Below, in pieces: positions 12,601 through 23,205 of a stretch of DNA of 64,000 nt. Within the stretch, counting starts at the first letter, position 1, and every line of letters starts with the position of its first letter. Both the position numbers and the translations under genes were made by a program. The notes under the pieces were generated by a model, which saw only the letters and a program-made list of their open reading frames with translations, was not told where the DNA came from and did not search any database. Location: assembly GCA_950295325.1 (NCBI GenBank), contig OX485804.1, positions 66,564,033 to 66,628,032 of the forward strand, given 5' to 3'. Source of the DNA: Polytrichum commune. Taxonomy: Eukaryota; Streptophyta; Polytrichopsida; Polytrichales; Polytrichaceae.

Positions 12601-15600
12601 TAGACACAAGAAAGAAAAAGGAAAAAGAAGATTGACTTGTGAATCTTGATCACATTGTCACCCTTTCATGCTTCAGCTAAATAATAGTTCTCAAGTGGGA
12701 GGCATCCAGGAGTTTCCTTTTGTGCGCTATCATGCAGCTAAGCCACCAACTGCTGACTTTAAAAGTGCAGCTCGAGACCTTGTACCTACGAAACTGGCAG
12801 CTGCACTCTGGGACCGCCTTGTGAGATACAAATCCTCTTTAAGTGACTTTCCACAAACAGAGACCTGCGAGCTCATTATTGTTGACCGGTCAATTGATGC
12901 AGTAAGCTTCCTTACACACATCTGTGGTCCACAAACTTCAAGCAGTTTAGTGGGTCAACACAATCTTGTGTGGGTATTTTTTTATTCATATACCAGTGGG
13001 TTATTGAAAAGAGCACTAAGAATCTGATACCTAGACGGTAGTGGTATTGAAAATATTATTGATATGTCCAAGGGTATGGAGGTGTTGCCATCGAATTTTG
13101 CAATCGTTTGTGCACAACTATCAAGTGGGGTATCAACATTGGTATTGAGGATGTGATACCCCCATGATACGGGCTGTGTCAAGTATATTGGCCAGGGATT
13201 CGTGGCACTCACTTAGAATCATCCGTGCGGATGAAAAAAACACAGGAATCATCTAAATGGCTATTTTTGGGAAATTTGATTCCGGAAATAAAGTCAAAGG
13301 CCCCGAATTAGTCTAGTGACGTCACATTCGAATGAATCGGCCCTCAACCCCATAGGGGGGCTTTTTTTATTGGAGCCACTTCATCCACGATATCTTGGAT
13401 GGATGATTCTAAGTGAGTGCCACGAATCCCATACACGTACCCAGAGTGATACCCGCTTTGAAGTTGGATACCCTCACAACATTGGTCAAACCATAAACAT
13501 AGATACTGATCAAAGAAAGTGGATGTGTCAAGTGTTAGTTGTAATTATAGTCCAAGGCCTACTTGAGGAGAGAGGTTTGGAGGTCGTAAAAAATGAGGGG
13601 TTTGTGGAAGTTTGTTCCCCATAAATCCTTGCATTAAGAACTAACAACGTAGCTTTGACCTTTGCTGGTGGCAGGTGGCACCAATCATACACGAATGGAC
13701 ATATGACGCCATGTGTCACGATCTCCTTGAGATGGATGGCAACAAGTTTGTGCATGAGGTACTTCAGCACTGAGCCAGCAGATGTTGATTTTTATATTTC
13801 CTGGATCTGCAATCTTTTTTTATTCTGGTGGTTGGTAAAAACCGTACTGGTGAAGGACTCTTTAAAAGACCAGGAGAATATTAAGTCAGCGGTTTTTGAG
13901 TTGTGACTCAAATAATGATGGGTCTTATTTCTAAACTCTAATAAAAAAACTGCATTAAATATGATATTTAGTGTCACCAATTCTGATTGTCTTGGTCAAT
14001 ACTAATTGTTAACCGTGGTGTAGTGTCACCTACACTAAATGTTAACCCAACATTATTTGGGGATTATAGGTTTGCAGTGTTGCAATTACTGTCACTGACC
14101 AAGTGATTTTTCATTCAAATTTCAATCATCCATGACAATATTTCATCACAAGTTGCTGACAAGAGAAGGAAGGGTTTTGGCCGATGAATGAATTCATCCA
14201 TCATCCATGACAATATTTTCTCACTTATTCATAAGCAGTGTCATCCGAAAAGTTACCATAGTGACATAATATACCATATGACACCAAATATCATATTTAG
14301 TGTAGTTCCTCATTGTCATGTAGCATATGAAAATGGAGTTCTTAGGGTAATCCTTGTCACTTTCATGAAGCGCACTTACTGGTACATTATTGACTTTATA
14401 CTTTTCTCTTGATGATGGTCCATTCGAAATTGTGATACACACTATAGATATATCTACCCACACCTAATTTTTAGTGTAATCGGTAGGTAAATTAGTGCAG
14501 AAAGCGTCACCCACCAGTGGTCTGGATTGGGTTTGGACACAGCAAATTCTATATTCTTGGTCCCAATTTGATGTCTACTAGATTATAAATATGCAGTTTC
14601 CTTCAAGTCGAACATCGAAAATCCGACCATAGCTCAGTTGGTAGAGCGGAGGACTGTAGAGGTGCAGGTATCCTTAGGTCACTGGTTCGAATCCGGTTGG
14701 TCGGAGGTCTTTTTGATTTCTCGAATTGAGCAGAAGAACCACATTTACTTTTTGCTTCACTTGATATTTACACATTTCCTGTTTGTTTGTTTGTTTGTCG
14801 TGAAGAGAGTTGAAGTAGATATTCTCGCAATCTTTCATCTTTCGCAATGAAGATTTATTACTGAGGTCATTGCAGATTACTACATCCTCAGGCAAAAAGG
14901 AAAGAAGAGATGTGCTTCTGGAGGACCATGATCCTGTCTGGCTGGAATTACGTGACCTTCACATTGCTGATGTGAGTAAACTGTTCTCTTTTGTTCACCC
15001 AATCGGTAATTTGTTGCTTAAATACAGAGAATGTTCCATTTTAACATCTGAGGTTTTATTTGGAACACATTTCAAATGAGACGCAGAAGATGCACAACTT
15101 TTGCCTAAAGTATCCATGTTTTGGACCTTTGGACACACCCTCTTTTGGTTGTTTACACTGTCATTGAGCCAAGTCTCCTTAAAACCCAACTGTGGGTTTA
15201 ACGTAGCTCTTCCTTTCGCCTTACAAGGAGCAGGCAAGCTTGCGACTGACCGGAAAAATGCAAGAATTTGGATCCAAAAACAAAGCAGCTCAAATTCGCT
15301 TGGGGACTAAGTATGGTGAACCTCCTGATACACTTTCCTTGAGTATGTTCTAGGTTAAGGCCTCCCTCCTGAAAACAAAGGAGACAAATTACTTTAACAT
15401 CAACCTTGAGTCTCCAACATCACCCATCTGCGATCACATGGGTGGGCATATCCATGATAACTTTATGGTTTGCTATTTGACTGGAGACTGATAATAACCT
15501 TGCCTTTCAATTGTTTTTGGAAAGCCAAATTGTAGTTTGGAAGATGTAGTTTTGTTCTGATGAGCTACTTTGCTGTTAACAGAGGACAGGAAATATCTAC

Positions 15601-18514
15601 CAGAGATATGCAGAAAATGGTCCAAGCTCTGCCTCAATATCGTGAAGTGATTGAAAAACTCGGTTTACACATTCATGTATGTTTTCAACGAATTCTGTAT
15701 ATTAAGGTTTAATAGAAGGGCTTAGGCACGAAGGGAGAAGAAAATACTCAGTGATGTCCTCGGTTACATTAAAAGCAGTTCATCTCTCTTTTTCCCAAAC
15801 GGGTCTGCATTATGTACAACTACTTTTTCCCAAACGGGTCTGCATTATGTACAACTAAAAGGCTCATGGATATTGGTGTCGTTTGCAGATTGCAACAACA
15901 CTGAATGAAAAGATTAAGAAGGATTGTTTAAATGATATTGGGAAGCTGGAGCAAGACTTCGTGTATGGGGAAGCATCCAGCAAGGATCTTCTCGGTATAA
16001 TAGCTTCCATGCAGGTCAATCACTGTCATATATAGAACACCAGATTGTTGTACTTTCACTCTCAGAAGCATAACTTAAACCTGATCTAATATATGCAGGG
16101 CATGGCACCGGAAAACAAATTGCGGCTGCTACTTATTTATGTCGCCACTCACCCTGAAAAATTGGATACAGCAAAACGCCTACAATGGATGAAGGTTATC
16201 ACTTATTTAATAGGACCACCAGCTTCTTTCTGCAATAAAAGGAAAGACTAATTCCGTGCCCCTTCTGAAGATTTTATGCTTATCTCTGAACTTCCTAACT
16301 GCCTGTCCATAATAAAATCGATCCCACAATCTGCAAGTCATTCCTGTGGAACTTATCACTCCCAAAATTCTGCTGGTAGTCTAATTGAGTTGGATTTGCA
16401 GGTGGCGAAGTTGAGTGGTGACGACATGAATGGCATCAATAATTTGGAATATCTTGGAATTTCAGTTTCTAAAAAACAAGCAGGACCTGTATCTCTAAAG
16501 TTTCGGCAAAAGAAGGTAAAAATGAGCAAGCATGTAGCTACCAAATGTGTGTTTTGTATGTTGTGTGGTATTCTCACCATCTCCTTGCAATATGATTTTT
16601 CGTTCTCCTCATAAATCTTACATTAGACTGGAAACAGATATTTGATGTTGTGCCATACCAAAGTATAAAATATTTGTAGTGGGTTTGCAAATCTACAATC
16701 AGAAATATGTGGACGTAATTATCTAGAGAATTCCTACCAAAGCCACTGACTGAGAAAGCTAACCTTGCAACACAGATGAAAAGGCCACCAAACAGGAAGG
16801 AAAAGAATCAAGATGAAATGAGTTGGCAGCTGTCACGATTTTACCCACTTGTAGAGGTAACCCTTCTGTAAAAGAGTTACATTTTCTAAGAGGTGCTATT
16901 CAGAGAGTTTAAGAGTGAATGTATCCTACTGATCAGTAGTACCAATTTACTTCAGAAGACCATCACATTACTACCCATGTGTATTCCAGTCAATCAGGAG
17001 AATGATGCTTCCTTGGGAGTTGCAGTTGCAGACAAAAAAATGATATATTCTACAGAGGAAAACTTTTTTAGATTTTTAGATTGAAGACACTTCAATATTT
17101 GTTGCCCTGGCGAAGATTGCAGGATATTGTGGAGGCAGTAGAGAAAAATGAGCTTTCCAAGGAGGAATACCCCTATGTAAAACTGCCACCATCACTAGGT
17201 CCAGGAGACGGTGCGGGATCCCCTACCCTTAAAAAGCCACATTCTGTACGCACATTTAGATACCGTTGGCCAGATGAACCCAGGTATCCACTCTGGATCC
17301 CTGCTTTACCTTGTATACTTTGTCCTTGTACTTCAAAAATAATTCCTGTCATTGAGTAACTGATATTATAGTCAGTCATGGTTTAGGTATTGTGTCTCGA
17401 TTCTCCATGACCTGGTGAGGTAGATGGGTCTTAAATGGTTACGTTTTCCAACTAGCCCACTTCTCCTAAGATATGAAACACGAGATTAGTACAAGATGGT
17501 TAGTGAATCCAAATCAAGGCCGTAGCCACTTTCCTCACACTTTCAGGAGCTCATATGAATATCTTGTTCAATATCAAAGTGAAGATACTCGTGTTCATTA
17601 AGTAGTCATATAGGTCCTCCCCAGTTGTGTTGAGTATTGAGCTTAGAATGGTTATCATACTTTGGGCATGTAGTCCAATCTCGTTTGAACACATGTATTT
17701 TTGGTATTTGATCTTGGTTCTACACCTAATCACATACCACATAAAAATAGGTCTTCGATTAAGAGAAGTAACCCAATTAGGCACGTCTACTTCATTATCT
17801 TGAGTCATAGTTTCCTTTACAGTGACTCTGCTCTGATGGAGAGATTGATAGCTGGACCAAAGATATTCATCTTTATTGTAGGTGGAATGACACACTCCGA
17901 GGTACTTGAAACTTGTCCCCAAAACGCCGTGTGTCCTAAAATCGAAGTGTATTTTAAAGTAATAGAGTTGGGATCCCGAGAATTTGACGACTGTAGATGA
18001 GGATATTGTTATCGAAAGTATTATATTTGAGAACACAGGAGGAATTTATCGCAAGGGTGCAACCAAGTAGATGTGATTTTTGACAGATTAGTATTGTAGG
18101 GGGTTAGGCATTCAACCTATACATGTCTCCCTGCCTAAAAGCAGGGCCATGTAGAGGCAAACAGACCCTTTTTGACATCACACAAAAACAATGTTCCTTT
18201 TTGCTTTCTATTTCTGGGGGTTGTCTTTTCACAATTATCTGTTGGGGGTGGATTTGAAGCTTCGGACAGTGCACAAGCTGACATTACAACTGAAACGTGA
18301 TGTGATTCTGGGATCCACAAGTTTAGATACTCCGCAGCAATTTGTCCATGTAAGATAATATTGTTGCACCTTAATTTGGCAGCTAATATGTTTACTACTT
18401 GTTCAAGTATGAGAGTCACTTTCATGAGTTGTTCCGCAGTACATTAAAGCATTCTCTCTCACTTGTGTCTTGCAGAAATTGAAATCTTTGAGTACACTAG
18501 GTGAATTTGATTGA
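9682..18514 (+). CDS. SEC1: Sec1/Munc18 protein, KEULE/SEC1 type
   Basis: A complete gene of 21 exons: 9682-9760, 10418-10473, 10593-10674, 11008-11086, 11332-11382, 11533-11644, 11889-11921, 12377-12505, 12710-12901, 13675-13758, 14876-14971, 15234-15310, 15583-15676, 15889-16014, 16099-16194, 16402-16515, 16776-16856, 17123-17283, 17823-17901, 18260-18349 and 18476-18514. All junctions are GT-AG and phases agree, giving 649 residues (Arabidopsis KEULE is about 666). Family landmarks in order: RSFKQITKE at the N-terminus, [20 protein letters not shown], a YFIQPT block, [92 protein letters not shown], and [13 protein letters not shown] near the end. Such proteins bind syntaxin (KNOLLE-like Qa-SNAREs) and drive vesicle fusion at the cell plate and plasma membrane. 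Intron 1 carries a tandem repeat; intron 10 carries a MITE and a tRNA gene. Confidence 0.96.
9790..10195 (+). repeat. Three-copy tandem repeat in SEC1 intron 1
   Basis: Three direct copies of about 135 bp, starting near 9790, 9926 and 10059. Each runs through GGTGAGCTCTTCTGGA, AATGATCA, GGATTCCTCCTAAATCTGAG and a terminal TAGTCAT-like stretch. The whole array lies inside intron 1, well away from both splice sites. Each unit contains a GGTGAGCTC donor-like string. Confidence 0.85.
13110..13510. mobile_element. Hairpin/TIR element in SEC1 intron 10 region
   Basis: A 27-bp perfect inverted repeat: ATTCGTGGCACTCACTTAG... at about 13199-13225 and its exact complement at about 13400-13426. Imperfect complementarity continues outward (GATACCC and CAACATTGG blocks on both sides). 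The loop includes the dispersed TTAGTCTAG/GGGGGG motif also seen at 0.5 and 35.5 kb. It lies between SEC1 exons 9 and 10. Class unassigned. Confidence 0.6.
13950..14305 (+). mobile_element. MITE family A, copy 2 (in SEC1 intron)
   Basis: About 356 bp, colinear with copy 1 at 800-1181. It has the same TAAATATGATATTTAGTGTC left end and TAGTGTAG right end, with a few small deletions. It sits inside SEC1 intron 10, on the same strand as the host gene, between exons 13675-13758 and 14876-14971. Confidence 0.8.
14623..14705 (+). tRNA. tRNA-Tyr (GTA) with intron
   Basis: The cloverleaf can be read directly. The acceptor stem is CCGACCA paired with TGGTCGG, with discriminator A. The D-arm is GCTC...GAGC. 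The anticodon stem is GAGGA/TCCTT, with loop CTGTAG-A and anticodon GTA at 14656-14658. The T-arm is ACTGG-TTCGAAT-CCGGT. A 10-nt intron (14660-14669, AGGTGCAGGT) interrupts the loop after position 37, where plant tRNA-Tyr genes normally carry one. The CCA is not encoded. The gene is nested in SEC1 intron 10 on the same strand. Confidence 0.95.
15789..15857 (+). repeat. Short exact tandem duplication in SEC1 intron
   Basis: Two nearly identical copies, about 35-37 bp each, of a block containing TTTTTCCCAAACGGGTCTGC and ATTATGTACAACTA. It looks like a recent duplication inside an intron, 30 bp before the 15889 exon. Confidence 0.9.
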
Positions 18515-19219
18515 TAACTTGCTCAATTTCCTTGTGTGGAGCATTGAAACATTTGGCCACTTAATTTTTGTCTATGTATACCCAAATTTGTCAGAGTTCA
18601 GGGGAATTTTTTTTGGTCCAAGACATTGCTCCATCTTAACCATACAGCAATGATACAAAAAGAGTCATCTTAGTCATAGCCAAAAGAATGCACACCACAA
18701 AATTGAAATGTTTGGGCAATTGAGTTTCTCCCTTCGTCATCTGTAACTTCCTACAGTCCATTGCACAACATGTTTATTCCTGGAGTATCATAGTTAATTC
18801 ATAGCATATCGAACTATGTAATCGGGTAATGCATTATACAATTTGATGGTAGGATCTATTACATGTGAAATTGGGTAGTCCACAAGCATCATAAAATGAA
18901 GACCTAATTCATGTGATCCATTCATATAATGCGAGCCCCTGGGATGGCAACTCCTAAATATTATTTATTATTTACCTAATTTTTATGATTTTGAATTATG
19001 GCTAAAAGTCTTACTGTACACATCGCTGTTTTATGATTATTATTGTTATCGTTATGAATCATTTCTCAGCATATCATATTCTTCAATTTTTGAGAAAGTT
19101 AAATATTAGTGTATTGGATTTCTTGTGCACTTTCAGAATATCTTCTTCAAAGTGTAATTGGGGGACGTTATCTTCGGATCCCCCTACAAGTTATAGTAGG
19201 AGGGTGTGTCAAGCATGGT
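18515..19219. other. 3' flank of SEC1, no gene seen
   Basis: AT-rich DNA with no recognisable ORF or repeat, probably the SEC1 3' UTR followed by spacer. Confidence 0.5.
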
Positions 19220-20250
19220 TGTGGACAAGAGTCTCACGCTTTTGGGCAACTTGAGCTCCCTCTATGCTCGAAGTAAAGTAAAATATTCCTTCCTTTCATG
19301 CTTGGCGCCCAACATTGCCCCCATATCTCATATGAATTGCTCTTCAAGGGCAAGCCTAGAGATTCAATATTTCCTCTCACCGGCCTCATTTGCAAAAATG
19401 TGAGATTTGATGGTGAGTTCATATGAAAAATGCAATCATAAAAGTAGGAGGTCAGTAAATCAATAACATAACCTTCTTCGTTTGAATAATGTATAGCGAG
19501 GCCTATATATTTTTCTTTTTTCATTTTGTAAATTTATGGTAAATTTTTCAATACAAGTGAAATGCTTTTCATATTTTTAGAATATGCAAGTAATCACAAG
19601 CCCCTTACAAGTTTTAAAGGTTGCTGTATCTCCTATGCAGTATTTTTAAATTGTGTAGTATTCTAAAAGATGTGGTAATTTTCTCAGCGTATTTTTTTTG
19701 AAATGAAGTGAACTTGTAAATTTAAATATCACTCGTAAGTTTTGAAAGTATGAAGTGCCCTTCACATGTATTGAAGTTTATTTTTGAAACCTAAAACTAG
19801 TGCATTATTCTACACATTTGTGAAGTGTAATTCAAAACCATCTAGGCCTCTCTGTACATGGTAAATAGTTTGAAAAACTCTTGCATTACAACAATTATTT
19901 TATAAAAAGGTGAAAACAATTTTTTTTCAAATGCATCTAGGCCTCTCTACACGTTACCTCAATCAAAGAAGGTTATCTTCCCAGGTAAGTTTTTTTACTT
20001 CCATTTTTTAAAAGTCCATTTTTTATATGAACTCACTGTCAAATCTCACATTTTGCACATGTAGGTGAGAGATTATATTGAATTTCCTTGCTTGCCCTTG
20101 AAGAGCAATTCATAAGGGATATGGTGGGGTATATGGGGGGCAGCTGTGGGTTCCAAAGGATGAAAGGAAGGTTGAGTTTTTTTCTTCTTCGGGCATTGAG
20201 GGAGCTCGTGCCGCCTGACAGTGCAAGACCCTTGCTCCCAACCCTATCTA
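19220..20250. mobile_element. Foldback element with long terminal inverted repeats
   Basis: The segment 19220-19440 is an imperfect reverse complement of 20029-20250. Paired blocks include GAGCTCCCTC / GAGGGAGCTC, TGAATTGCTCTTCAAGGGCAAGC / its complement, and AATGTGAGATTTGA / TCAAATCTCACATT. The roughly 590-bp loop is AT-rich and non-coding. The right arm abuts the next element at about 20247. Confidence 0.7.
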
Positions 20251-20752
20251 AGGGCCACTTCACACACAAGGCTGAGAGCCCGTGTCTATTCACTTCAAGC
20301 ACTCTCATTGGTGGAAAAGGCAGAGCCGGTCCAAGTTCACTTCACACTACACTTGAGGACCAACGGAGTATGTGAATGCAAGATGGATGTAAAGTCTACA
20401 TGGATTCCTACATGGCATTGAATGGATCATGTTTCATGGTCACTTGGACTATTTTCAACAACCACCTCTTGGAGGTAGGCCGAACACAAAACTGGGAGAC
20501 CATGGCACTCCGAACGCTCACAACCGTTGATTTATTCTATTTTATCATGTGTGAGGATCCGCATGAATAGACGTTCATTGAAATAGCATTTGGTTGAGGG
20601 CCCGGTCACATATGACTTCTCACTACACTTGAGGGTCCGTGACCACACTACGTGATTTTGGATGTGTGTTGGGACGGCCTTTGGACACTTTCTTTTGGGC
20701 TCTCACAATTTCATGGACACGGCTCTTGGCTCGTGTGTGAAGTGGCCCCAAC
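20247..20752. mobile_element. MITE-like element, TIR GGGCCACTTCACACAC
   Basis: A left end GGGCCACTTCACACA at about 20251 and a right end TGTGTGAAGTGGCCCC at about 20737 form an inverted pair. A further paired GACACGG.CTC block lies just inside. Direct repeats of CACTACACTTGAGG occur near 20344 and 20624. No coding capacity. The ends resemble those of the element at 22598-23005. Confidence 0.6.
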
Positions 20753-22464
20753 ATCCCCCCTCCTACAACAGCTCGTACAGTTCCTTGTGTTTTTAATGTC
20801 AGAAATCAGAAGCAGAGCATGAGAAGTGTCAATTCTATGTAAAGATAGTTCGTAACTTGATGTCCAATACCATCATCACCAACAACACCCCCTAACCCTT
20901 TGGCTCCTATCAGCATGAGAATGTCCAAGTATTTGTCTCCTTGCAGAACAGACACCTTTAGCCTCCAAGCACTGTCTATACAAAACTGCATATATATATA
21001 TGTTGGCATCCCTCCAAACTCTATAGCTTCCAACTTACATATCAACAATTACCCAAAAGTGAAAATATACCATGAACATATTGCCATTATGGGAAGCTGA
21101 AAACTTGGTTTAACTTAGTAAACTTTAATGAGTTTCCTATATTTTGGCTCCCTTCATCCCTCTTTAACTGGGATGCACACCATGTGTACAATTATCTATG
21201 TAACTGGAACTCTAGGGATGTGGATGCTCTCATCAACCTTTAGGATGGCAGATATGTAAGCATGTTATTTCTCATGTCGTTCACAAAGTAGACTACCTTC
21301 TACCCTCTACGCTTTCGTTCCATTATCTCATTGATGGCCACCGTGGACAATGCTCATCACACTTTGTTTGTGTTGATGGTGCCACATTCATGTTGAGGAC
21401 TTGCAATTTGGATTGCCCCTCGCAGCATAGAGTTATTGAGCATCTAAATGTAACTATTGACCTAATGCAACAAGAAGGCATCCCAAGTTGTAAAAAAGGA
21501 CAAGCAAGAACCTAAGAAAGGCATCTATCCACAACCTAATAGAGGCATCTATCCAAGGTGCCAACAACATAGAAAGCAAACTAAATGAGTGAATAACAAA
21601 GCAAAAAAATTGTGAATGAACAAGATAGAAAAGATAGGGACATAAAATAATTTACTCGGTGAATGTTGCCATGGAAGAAGCACGGCACTCCAAACGATTG
21701 TCAAAGATGCTACTAGGGTGTAGTACCACACATCATCGCGATGTCTCTGAGTGCAATGATCATGTACATGTGTCGAAATAACCTCCAACCATAATAAAGC
21801 TCTCTTGCACTTGCACTTGAGCACTCCAAGTAGCCTACTAGTGCCTCTCCACCTTGAAAGACTCAAACCCATTTGAAACCTCCATGGACAGTGACACTAA
21901 CAACATCGACAATACGTCTAAGAGAAAGCACAATGCATGGAGTGATATGATGATGAGGATGGGTATCAATGATAATAGCCCCTCCCTTTATAGGAGTTAG
22001 AGGTTGGCATGGTACATGACATCGTGATCTTGGTATGCATGGCATGACCATGATATGCCTATGTTCCATATGTGATGTTCCAATTAATCTCATGTTCTTG
22101 TTGGTTAAGTCATTTGGCACATATCATGTACGAGTGTATTTACATGACATGTCACATGTTGCAACCTATTGCTTTAGGTACATCTGTGGCCAAGTCATGA
22201 GTCAACGTCTTAAAGGCCGGGTCTTGGGCGTCCTTGATTTGCATTGTCAAAGCGCCACTTTATACTCAGTGGAAATGGAGGCTGGACCCGTTGGTTGCCA
22301 TAGTTGGCGGCAGACGGTGTACCATCATCTTTTACAAACCTTGGTTCATATAATCGGAGGGGGTTTTCGTGGACTTTGCCAACAAATTGATTCTACTGGA
22401 GGTGGGGTCAACCAAATTGGGAAGCTTCAACCTGTGACCATGGAAATCCCTTATTTTAGGGCAA
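20753..22464. other. Repeat-rich intergenic DNA, no gene seen
   Basis: Several ORFs of 80-170 codons exist on both strands. None shows a domain, splice structure or coding-like composition that I recognise. Probably old element debris. Confidence 0.5.
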
Positions 22465-23205
22465 GCCATACGTGTTCGAAAATGCCAGTTTTGAAATGGA
22501 GTTTGGTAAGCCAAGTCAAAAGAATTTTGCCCTTGACATGTGCATGACTTCGAGGATCTTGGTTTCAAGGTTGGTCGGTCTTTTACATGGGATATAAACG
22601 TCCCTTAAGGCCAATTCACATGGGGTCCCAAGTCCCAAGTCCCACTCATGTTAGCAAGTCCCAACATGGAGGCAAAGTCCCAAGTTTTGAGCCTGAAGAA
22701 CCATGAAAATATGGTTTATATTCATCGAAGTTAGATCTTGATTATAGTATGCAAAAATATTCGCGTGACTTATGTTGAGAGTTGGTTCTAGCTTTTTGCT
22801 CGACCCAACTCTCAACACAAGTGCCAAGCCTCACTTCCAAAAAGTGTTGCCATGTAGGCATCCATGTCATACTTGGGGACCTAGGACTTGACACCCCATG
22901 TGAAGTGGTAAGTCCCAACTTCCATGCTCTCAACAGCTGAGATTGCACGGATTGACCTCAAGTGACTTGGGACTTGGAACCCTGTGTGAACCGGACCTTA
23001 TTAGTCAACTCCGATCCAAAACGACAGTTTCAAAATATTTGAAATCTTCATTTTTGAATTGGAGGTGAAAATGAATTGTTTTAACCCAAAAAAAGGGACC
23101 AACCTTGAAACGTAGCTCCTCAAAGCTGGGCACACATCCAGGCCGAAATTCTTTTAGCTTGGAATACCAAACTGTGTTTCAAAACCGGCGTTTTCGAACA
23201 CGTGT
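22465..23205. mobile_element. Element with about 110-bp TIRs and a nested MITE
   Basis: The arms 22465-22580 and 23088-23205 are imperfect reverse complements; paired blocks include CGAAAATGCCAGTTTTGAAA against TTTCAAAACCGGCGTTTTCG. Nested inside, 22598-23005 has its own ends (TAAGGCCAATTCACATGGG at left; GTGTGAACCGGACCTTA at right) and repeated CAAGTCCCAAGTCCC strings. The arrangement reads as a younger element inserted in, or captured by, an older one. Confidence 0.65.

Noticed and set aside
21549-22568. ORFs of 78-170 codons on both strands
   Set aside because: Overlapping frames in repeat-derived DNA; no consistent coding signal.
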